From positions 3,777,815-3,841,814 of the forward strand of contig CM041199.1 of NCBI GenBank assembly GCA_023078555.1: a stretch of DNA of 64,000 bases, in the 5' to 3' direction. Positions 56,785-64,000 of this stretch are shown piece by piece. Below the pieces are notes generated by a model. The model was given only the letters and a program-made list of their open reading frames with translations, did not search any database and was not told the DNA's origin. Numbering within the stretch: the first letter of the stretch is position 1; the number at the start of each line of letters is the position of its first letter. Both the position numbers and the translations under genes were made by a program. The DNA is from Ulva prolifera (lineage: Eukaryota; Chlorophyta; Ulvophyceae; Ulvales; Ulvaceae).

Positions 56785-59783
56785 ATGGTCGCTGCCGCGG
56801 AGACCAGCCTTTATGACTGGATGATGATCATATCTGTAGTTCTGGGATATGTAGGTGCGCACATCGTCTTTGTCCCGTCACTGCGAGACCGACCATGCTT
56901 ACAACAGAGCACGAAGTGCAGACCAAGTCACCGATGTATTGTTCGTCAACGTATCGAGGTCCACGTCACTATCGACGAGCTTATTTGCTGCGATATTCAT
57001 TGGCTTCTTCGCGCTTGTGAGCGTTGGCAGGGCAATCGCCCAAGGACGAGGAATAGTTGGAGCAGTACTGGCTCTCACAGGGACGGAACTCGCGGTGAGG
57101 TAAGACTCAGAGCTATTGGAGTTGGATCTGGTTTAGTGCAGGCTTTAGTGACGGCTCCACTGATATCACCAGGCGTCAGGCATCGCCGTACGTGTTCAGG
57201 GCTTGGCAGGCATACCATGCACGCGACAAGGAGACTATCCAACGTTGGAAAGAAGTTGCCGACTTCATCAGAATTGAGAGCATACTTGAAGGCGTTCCTC
57301 TGGTTTTCCTAGCGACCGTCTATCTCTTTCAGCTCGCTGATCCATGCACGTTAGTAACTTGCGATGCCAGTGAACTCGCTCGGTCCTTCCCCAGCTATGT
57401 CATGACACTGCCTTTGGCTCCTTCCATTTCCAAGGCCGATGTCTTGGCGATCCACGGTCATGCTCCACGCTGTTCCCAGCTGCCCCTCACCGGTGATGGC
57501 TGGTTCACTCTTGACCTGAGGGCTGTGAACACAACCTTCCTGGACCGACCTGCATCTGCATTTGAGCGTGTCATCGAATTTCAGATTCATGGTGCGTCTC
57601 TGATCTTGGCTGCTATCACTGGGGAGGCCTGCAATTCCACGGTGCTCTGGTCCTGCCAGCAAGCCGCTCAGTCACGCAGTCTGACCAGAATCTGGTCACC
57701 AGATGCACCCGTTGCCAACCGCTGGCAGCCCTCGCACAAAGGTACGTTGTAGCTATGACTGACTTCCACTGCAGCTGCAGCATCGTCTGCTCCTTTGCAG
57801 ACTTCGGTGTTACAGCTGCCCCGCTCCATTTCCCTCACTTTGTGTGCCTGACCCATGCGTTCCTCAAGTCACTACGTCCTACACATGCTGTTGAACATGC
57901 ATCAGGGTGGCCACATTAACCGGCATATCCTAATTGGAGGCAATGCCATGACGCTACTGTCCTCGTTCCAGCACCTTGTGAACATGAAGCTGTGGAACCG
58001 TAGCCCTTGGTGGATGATAAAACCACCAGCAAGGCGACATGACAGCTTGTGGAAACATACACATAGCATCACATAGCATCGAAATATACCCACGCATCAA
58101 TTGTTCCTCTTTGATCACTCAAATCGATCAACCCAAGCTGGCCATTGCAGCCAAGCCACGTGCTGCTCCAAGCAGCCCGTACGGCATTCTTGCGACAGAG
58201 GCAGCATCACAACCCAATTTCACATCAGCAGAGAACAAGTGCCAATGGAAGTCGGGCCAATGGACGCTCAATCATGTGAAGGCCAATCAACCCATGTCCA
58301 CAAAGACTCCTGCTATTCGTCTATTCTGTCCTGACTGTATCCATCACGTGCCATCATGGGATGATTCCATGTCCCTCAGCAGGCACACATCACCATGCTG
58401 GTAGCATCGCCCCGGCCAGCGGCCTGGCCGCATGCAGGGTCAGCTCTGTACAACATCACCGGAGCTCCGAGTCCCTCCTACTCATGCGCCGGCTTCACCG
58501 CCCGGGCCCCCGGCTCGTGGTCCGCGCTCATCCCTGCGCAAATCACCCCCAGCGCCGCCATCCCCATCCTCTCCATCTTCTGCGGCATCCTCTGCTCAGC
58601 TTACCACCTCAGCCGCACCTACGCCGCCGATGACCCCGCGTCTCTGTGGGCCCTCCCGGAGGCCCCCGCCTCGGGCCGCCAGGGAAGCAGGCATAGCTCC
58701 GCAGCCGCGATCGCGCTAGCCGCGAGCGCCGCCGACGCACAGGTGCACCCGGCCAGCGGCGGTGTGCCGCGGCGGGCCCGCTCCAGCCTGCGCCAGAGCC
58801 TACGGGTGCTGCGCACCACGCTGAGCGCGGCGCCGCAGCTGGGGCCGGTCGTGGCGCACCACGGCGCGGCGTTTGCATGCTTTGCCGCCGACGTCGCGTT
58901 CATCATCTGCCTATGGTGCGAGGTGATACACGCGTCGCTGCTCGTCGCGCCGCACCTGTCCCTGTTTGGGGTGCAGGTGGTGGCGGTGCTGGTCGCTGCA
59001 GGGTTGAAGGCGTGGCTGGTTGTCGGCCGGGGTGGGTGGCCGTGGATTGCAGCAATGGGACAGGTGTGATCCCGCGATCTGACGGTGTGGCAACAGCAGA
59101 CAGCGATTTGTGGTCGCGCACATGAGCGTACAATCCATGAGAGGGACCTTGCATTTGTCTGTGTTTGTAGCTGGTTACCATGTGGCGTCCACCACAAGAA
59201 GCTGCTGCTCCTGTGCTGTGCAGCTTGTCTGCGCATGTGCCCTGGGATTACTTCTGGGCTTGTGAAAGCCGGAGTCAGTCTTGCCTCCAGGACACTGAGC
59301 CGTGTGGGAGACGTTGAGCACTGCGTGCAAGCCATGCGCCGTGGTGCGTCGCACGCTTTGCTGCGTGCTGTGCAGATGCTGTGGACGGTCACCCCGCTGC
59401 GCGTGACGAACCCGTGGACGCTGCGTGTCGCGCCGCGCTGGGGCCGCCACGCCGCCGTCGCCGCCGGCATCACGGTCAACGGCCTGATGCTGGTGTGGGC
59501 GACCGCGGCGCCGGCCACGATGGCGCGCGGCGGCGGCTACCCCTGGCGCATCTCCTGGGGACCCCTGCTGGTGCTCTGGCTGCAGTTTGCCGTGCATGCG
59601 GCGCTGATGCGGCTGGCGTTCTGCACGCATGAGCGCGCACTCCCGGCCCGGGTGGCGCAGCAGGGCCGCGCAGTGGCCGCTGGCGAGTGTGATTTCGAGG
59701 ATGCGGCTCAGGCGAAAGATGCAGCCTTGGAGGAGCATGGACCAGTGGCCGTGTCTGTTGGCGGGTCTGCGGACGGATGTTAG
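56785..59783 (+). CDS. Polytopic membrane protein, tandem copy 4 (557 aa)
   Basis: Exons: 56785-56854, 56922-57099, 57200-57591, 58438-59063, 59376-59783. The most diverged copy in exons 1-4. DQVTDVLFVNVS replaces DQFTDLLFVLTS, the exon 3 start is AWQAY instead of GWQAY, and exon 4 begins GSALYNITGAPSPSYSCAG. It retains SIL-GVPLVFLATVYLFQL, CTLVTC, DGWFTLDLR, the sequon NTTF and LSIFCGILCSAYHLSRTY. Exon 5 is nevertheless identical to copies 1 and 3 over its first 93 bases. Intron 3 is the longest of the array (846 bp). NITG in exon 4 adds a possible second glycosylation site. Confidence 0.82.
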
Positions 59784-60562
59784 GCGGCAGATGCAAGAGC
59801 GGGCGTGTGCACCTTACCAGCCAGGACTTCGGTGCTGATCGAATTCGAACGGAAATGGTGGAGACGGCGCGGGATCGCTGGGACCGCATCTGCAGCGGCA
59901 GGGTAGCTCGGGGCGCTGCCGCGATGCCGATGAGTATAGGCCTTTTCACGGACTCCTGGCTGATATGTGATGCTATATGCATGTTGCACATGCATTGGCG
60001 TTGTGCGCACGGCCGAGCAATGACTATGGCGTGCTGAGCTGGCAGGGCTCTGAGCCACATGGCGGCGGGGATGCAGTCGGAGCATGGATGTTCGGTGTGT
60101 GATCATGAGTGGTTGAGGCAGGCCGTAGGATCTGGGGGAGCAGAGGTTTGAAAGGGATATTCCTAGGGCAACGGAGCGAGCGAGCGACGGCCGTATGCTA
60201 ATGCCACAGAGCAACTCTGCCATGAAATTGGTAAGTGTAGATAAACAGGTCCAGAGAGCTGCTCATCCAAAGGTGTTTCAAAGCTTTGGCGCAAGGCGGC
60301 GTCGCGGTGTTGCTGCTGCCGTAGGAGTCTCGTACCTACGTTGCAACTTGCACACCTCAGCAACATGGTGCCTGCATGCAGAACCATAAGAAGATTCTGC
60401 TTGTTTCCACAGATTTGGCATGGTAGTCACTATGACGGTGTGTGAGCAGTGCTGACCTGGATATCCTCAATCGATCCTTGGCAGCTGCAGACCTAGAGAT
60501 GCTTTACATGACCCGGGCCCGGGGGTCAACTATATTTCAATGCATGGTGAGCTCACTATGCA

Positions 60563-60584
60563 TTCAATGAACTAGTTCATTGAA
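60563..60584. repeat. Perfect 22-bp palindrome
   Basis: TTCAATGAACT is followed directly by its reverse complement. It stands 380 bases upstream of the repeat at 60961. A dyad of this kind could bind a dimeric protein, but nothing else supports that. Confidence 0.7.
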
Positions 60585-60960
60585 ACCGCCGGTTCAAGCT
60601 TGACCGACGAGGTGTCAAAGCGCAAGGATCCTCGAGGTCTCTTCATTAACCAGTTCAAAGTAAAGCAACCCTGATTTTTTTTTAGCTGTACCCTGAAGAA
60701 GACATTGACAACACCGAATGAATTCATTCAAATGACACACTACAGTAGTACCCGCATATTCTTCTGTAACGTGCATCTTCGCGACGAACTGCAGCTGTTA
60801 TCACGACAAGGTTCACGCTGTCACGATTTCAGGTGCCGACTGGCACACTGCCTATGCCGACTCGGCGGCGGGACTGGCGGTTCTGTCCGATGCCCTCACG
60901 CCGCTCGCAAGCCACCTGGCCTGAGCGACAAGCTGCCTTGCCTTGGCTGGTGCTGGTGAG

Positions 60961-61044
60961 GTAAAGTAAAAAGTAAATCTAAATTTACTGAGCCGTATCC
61001 TATTGGACATTGACAACTCCGAATTAACGGGACCACATATGCCG
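60961..61044. repeat. Dispersed about 80-bp repeat, second good copy
   Basis: Pairs with 50361-50440 over nearly the whole length, with small indels: AAGTAAATCT, GAGCCGTATCC, GGACATTGACAACTCC and GGGACCACATATGCCG are shared. Confidence 0.75.
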
Positions 61045-62608
61045 AAGGGGTAAACCACCTGGAAACCCCCCCAGGTTGTCATGGCCTGGCCGTGCGGCCC
61101 TGCCTGATCGGAGACGGTATCGATGATTGCTGTGCCGCATGCATGCCACGTCGGCCAGGTTTTGGCTTGGCATGCCGCGGCGCCGTACGTACGTGGCCAC
61201 CGGAGCAGCCGTGCATGAGCCTACGGCTTGTTGTGAGGGTGCGTGTTCGAATGCAAGCGTGAGTGGTAGCGTCATACCAAAAGTTTAGTTGGGCGAAATG
61301 TTAAGTATGTGTGCGGAGTACCTAGCACTTGACGCCTGAGATCTGAAATCACACCTTCATGGTCAGCATCTAAGGCAGGTACTTGAACCATGGCTTGTTC
61401 GGCCTATACAGGGAACTGCAATTCGTCTTCTCATTCGCGGGCTGGTGACTGTCACGTGTCACCTTCTGCGTGCATCATCATGTGCACTTGCCTTAGGTGC
61501 TACGAGGTACTTTTACAACAGTGCGGCTGGGAGTTGTGGGGAGGGAGGGTTTGGCTTGCGGTTGGGGCATGTTGGTGGGAGGGGAAGTGTAAGTATGGGG
61601 CCTCAGTGAAGGGCGAGGTGGGGGCAGGCTGCGGCCTTCCTGGGATTATTGTGGCTATCTATGTGCGTTGGGGATTTTCCACCTGGTGTGCATCAGCTTG
61701 TGGGTGAGGATGCCATGCCTTTGGGCGGGGGCCTGCGTGCGTTTGCGGCCGCACACGGGGTGTGCGGCCAAGGTGCCCCGGGTGTGTGTGGGCAGTTCTC
61801 GGTATGTATACTATAGTAGCACGTAGCATGCGGATGTGTGTTACAAGGACAACTGTAGCACTGCCCAAGCATTGACGAGAGTCTGCATACATTCATAAGA
61901 GCTGATGCCAGAGACTTAGCATGGACTCTGCGCACGAGTACTGCGCAACCCTGTGTAGTTATTGATGGGCGTGTATCCAAGAGCCGATCGTGCACAAGGA
62001 TGTCCTCATCAGCTGCGCGCAGTGGCCCCAAAAATCGAGCTCTAAGCCGACCAGTGCAACACCATGGCAGCCTGATGCTATCATATGCATGACCAATATC
62101 ACAATAAACTATGCATAGGCAATGAGCTTTGTAGCAAAGATTTGTACGCCGCCAGGTGGATGTTGTCAACATTACAATCACTACACTTCATGTTCCTAGT
62201 ACAAAGTCACAGCCTCAGCCGTGACGGAAAAGCCACACACCTTGGGATGCCTCGCTAGAGACGATATCATGTGTAGCGCATACTGTTGTCCATGGCGTGC
62301 ATGCATCTAGCCTAATGACCTGGTATGCACAGTATACAAAAACGTAGCCGCCAAACAAACATCGGCACAACTTGAAATCAGTATGGGGGCTTAAGCCAAG
62401 ATGTTGCTAATCCTACTTCCGACACAGTCCCAAATGAGGCACATGTAGCAGTTCATACAAGACAGGTTCTAGGCCTCAGAATACTGTACATACACGCCCC
62501 TTGCCCCTTGATATTAATGCTCCATCTTCTCAGATGTAGCATGGCCTCAAGCATCTAAGGGACTCGCAGAGAATTGTTCTCAGACTGCAAGGTAAGGGAG
62601 AGGCGGAG

Positions 62609-63943
62609 CTACGCGATGTCGTTGACTTGGAAGGTGAACTGCAGTGCAGGGGCCACGGGAGGGGGCACCGGAGGGGGTACCGGAGTTGGCATCGGAGGCG
62701 ACATCGGAGGCGGCCTGGGTGGAGGCACTGGAGGGGGTACTTGAGGGGGTTCTGGAGGGGGCACTGGAGGGGGTATCGGAGGGGGCACCGGAGGGGGTAC
62801 TTGAGGGGGTACTGGAGGGGGCACCGGAGGGGGTACCGGAGGGGGCACCGGAGGGGGTACCGGAGGGGGCACCGGAGGGGGTACTTGAGGGGGCACCGGA
62901 GGGGGCACCGGAGGGGGTACCGGAGGGGGCACCGGAGGGGGTACCGGAGGGGGCACCGGAGGGGGTACCGGAGGGGGCACCGGAGGGGGTACTTGAGGGG
63001 GTACTGGAGGGGGCACCGGAGGGGGTACTTGAGGGGGTACTAGAGGGGGCACCGGAGGGGGTACTTGAGGGGGTACTGGAGGGGGCACCGGAGGGGGTAC
63101 CGGAGTTGACATCGGAGGCAACATCAGAGGCGGCATTGGTGGAGGCACTGGAGGGGGTAATAGAGGGGATACCGGAGGGGGCACTGGAGGGGGTATCGGA
63201 GGGGGCACCGGAGGGGGTACTTGAGGGGGTACTGGAGGGGGCACCGGAGGGGGTACCGGAGGGGGCACCGGAGGGGGTACCGGAGGGGGCACCGGAGGGG
63301 GTACTTGAGGGGGTATTGGAGGGGGCGGTGGAGGGGGCACCATAGGGGGCACTGGAGGGGGCACGAGAGGGGGTATTGGAGGGGATACTGGCGGGGGTGG
63401 TGGAGGGGGCGGTGGAGGGGGCACCGGAGGCGCCACTGGAGGGGGCATTGGAGGGGGTGGATGGGAAGGCTTGCATTTGCGTGCAATTTCCATGAGCATG
63501 AGATTCTGCTTCAGTACTTGCTCAAGTTGATCTGATATAATTGCAGACTTGGCATATCCTGCTGCCAGTTCCATGGCGTTGGCGTCTGATGCTTTTTGCT
63601 GCAGTTCACGCAGATACATCCCCGTTTTCTTCTGGTCCTCTATGGCCTCTTTGGCTCGTTTAATATCCTCATCCGTGCACTCCATAGGCTCCCGCTCACG
63701 CTCGAGTGCGTTCAGCTTTCGTGAGAAAACAACATTGGTGTCTGCGAGCATGTCACTTGCGCCTGCAACCGTCGCAGCCGCGATTGAAAATAGATAGACA
63801 TGGTCATCCTCCATTATCGAGGACTCGCTCATGATTTGCAAAGGTCGCTCAGATGCACGAAGCCGAGAGTTTTGAACCGTGGTAATGCTGGCAGACACTA
63901 AAGCATGCTGCAGCTGCATCATGGCGAGGAAAGCAAGAATCAT
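62609..63943 (-). CDS. Secreted proline-rich (HRGP-type) protein, 444 aa, 5' end uncertain
   Basis: The ATG at 63943 opens a clear signal peptide (MILAFLAMMQLQHALVSA). Residues about 20-160 are a charged, mostly helical domain (KRAKEAIEDQKKTGMYLREL; SDQLEQVLKQNLMLMEIAR) with two cysteines (near residues 88 and 157). From about 162 to 430 the chain is almost only VPPP, IPPP and QVPPP units. It ends PALQFTFQVNDIA. Proline arrays behind a signal peptide are typical of green-algal hydroxyproline-rich wall and matrix glycoproteins, in which prolines are hydroxylated and glycosylated. The frame stays open to the window edge, so an upstream exon or an earlier start outside the window cannot be excluded. 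Confidence 0.7.
   Translation of the reverse strand: MILAFLAMMQLQHALVSASITTVQNSRLRASERPLQIMSESSIMEDDHVYLFSIAAATVAGASDMLADTNVVFSRKLNALEREREPMECTDEDIKRAKEAIEDQKKTGMYLRELQQKASDANAMELAAGYAKSAIISDQLEQVLKQNLMLMEIARKCKPSHPPPPMPPPVAPPVPPPPPPPPPPPVSPPIPPLVPPPVPPMVPPPPPPPIPPQVPPPVPPPVPPPVPPPVPPPVPPPVPPQVPPPVPPPIPPPVPPPVSPLLPPPVPPPMPPLMLPPMSTPVPPPVPPPVPPQVPPPVPPLVPPQVPPPVPPPVPPQVPPPVPPPVPPPVPPPVPPPVPPPVPPPVPPPVPPQVPPPVPPPVPPPVPPPVPPPVPPPVPPQVPPPVPPPIPPPVPPPEPPQVPPPVPPPRPPPMSPPMPTPVPPPVPPPVAPALQFTFQVNDIA
62640..63470. repeat. 12-bp coding minisatellite with a 420-bp higher-order period
   Basis: On the plus strand the unit is GGAGGGGGYACC or its T-containing variant; each 12 bases encode one X-P-P-P on the minus strand. 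A marker variant (CGGAGTTGGCATCGGAGGCG at 62681 and CGGAGTTGACATCGGAGGCA at 63101) recurs exactly 420 bases apart, i.e. 35 units. The array therefore grew by duplicating a block of about 420 bp. Confidence 0.85.
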
Positions 63944-64000
63944 CAGGAACTTGGACGGGCGGGTTGCACGCTCGCGGCTCTGCACTTGCGGGTTCGGCAA

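Larger units (their letters stand above)
59784..62608. other. Intergenic and repeat DNA, no supported gene
   Basis: Holds the 3' flank of copy 4, two members of the GACATTGACAAC repeat family (60659-60717, 60961-61044) and a palindrome at 60563-60584. GT-rich DNA runs from 61540 to 61820. A minus-strand frame at 61693-62181 has no recognisable motif. Confidence 0.4.

Noticed and set aside
62644..63345. Plus-strand frame of EGVPEGAPEG repeats (elastin-like)
   Set aside because: Reverse-strand reading of the same minisatellite, with no start context or flanking unique domain.
62580..63476. Minus-strand frame of Ser-Gly/Thr/Ala-Pro repeats (mucin or ice-binding look)
   Set aside because: It is an alternative frame of the 12-bp minisatellite. 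The VPPP frame has a signal peptide and a non-repetitive N-terminal domain; this one does not.
1..64000. CRISPR arrays, bacterial operons, tRNA or rRNA genes
   Set aside because: Repeats have no spacer regularity, genes are intron-split and singly spaced, and no cloverleaf or rRNA core sequence was recognised by eye; a tRNAscan run would be decisive for tRNAs.

Overview
The window is nuclear DNA from a microbial eukaryote, most likely a green alga (chlorophyte lineage). Genes are split by many short GT-AG introns ending in TGCAG. The nucleoporin gene is closest to plant Nup155 by eye, and one gene encodes a proline-rich wall-type protein. The DNA is moderately to highly GC-rich, with many dispersed repeats and many ATGCATG words in introns and spacers. 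No tRNA, rRNA, CRISPR or prokaryotic operon was recognised. All gene models were built by hand from reading frames, splice-site phase and remembered family patterns; no search was run.

Layout. 0-10 kb: a segmental duplication (about 60-2900 and 5480-8660). The right copy holds the 3' half of a minus-strand gene (6915-10006) for a SAM-dependent methyltransferase with a C-terminal CCCH plus CCHC zinc-finger module. The left copy is a frameshifted remnant, and a third remnant lies at 22.6-24.1 kb. Two small minus-strand genes (3311-3631, 5044-5385) and a remnant (966-1090) form a family of membrane-anchored coiled-coil proteins. 11.8-12.8 kb: SEC20, a Qb-SNARE of Golgi-to-ER traffic. 13.4-18.8 kb: a large low-complexity coiled-coil protein of about 1516 residues. 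19.8-22.3 kb: helical-repeat (TPR-like) coding exons; their last exon has a decayed copy at 25.3-26.0 kb. 26.5-37.7 kb: NUP155, 15 exons, about 1350 residues. 38.9-40.6 kb: a possible small zinc-finger gene. 41.9-42.7 kb: a 5'-truncated LINE-like retroelement end.

43.4-59.8 kb is the most distinctive part: four head-to-tail copies of one five-exon gene for a polytopic membrane protein of about 543-567 residues. Exons 1-3 have the same length (70, 178, 392 nt) and all splice phases are conserved (1, 2, 1, 0). Copy 2 is broken by two frameshifts. Motif order suggests remote kinship to XK-related (XKR) membrane proteins, with a family-specific lumenal insert. The window closes with a secreted hydroxyproline-rich-type protein on the minus strand (62609-63943), built on a 12-bp VPPP minisatellite.

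Three copies of a 102-bp non-autonomous hAT-type element (MITE) were found, one with a near-perfect 8-bp target duplication. Splice donors favour GTGCGC over GTAAGT or GTGAGT, and the methyltransferase gene appears to use two GC-AG introns.
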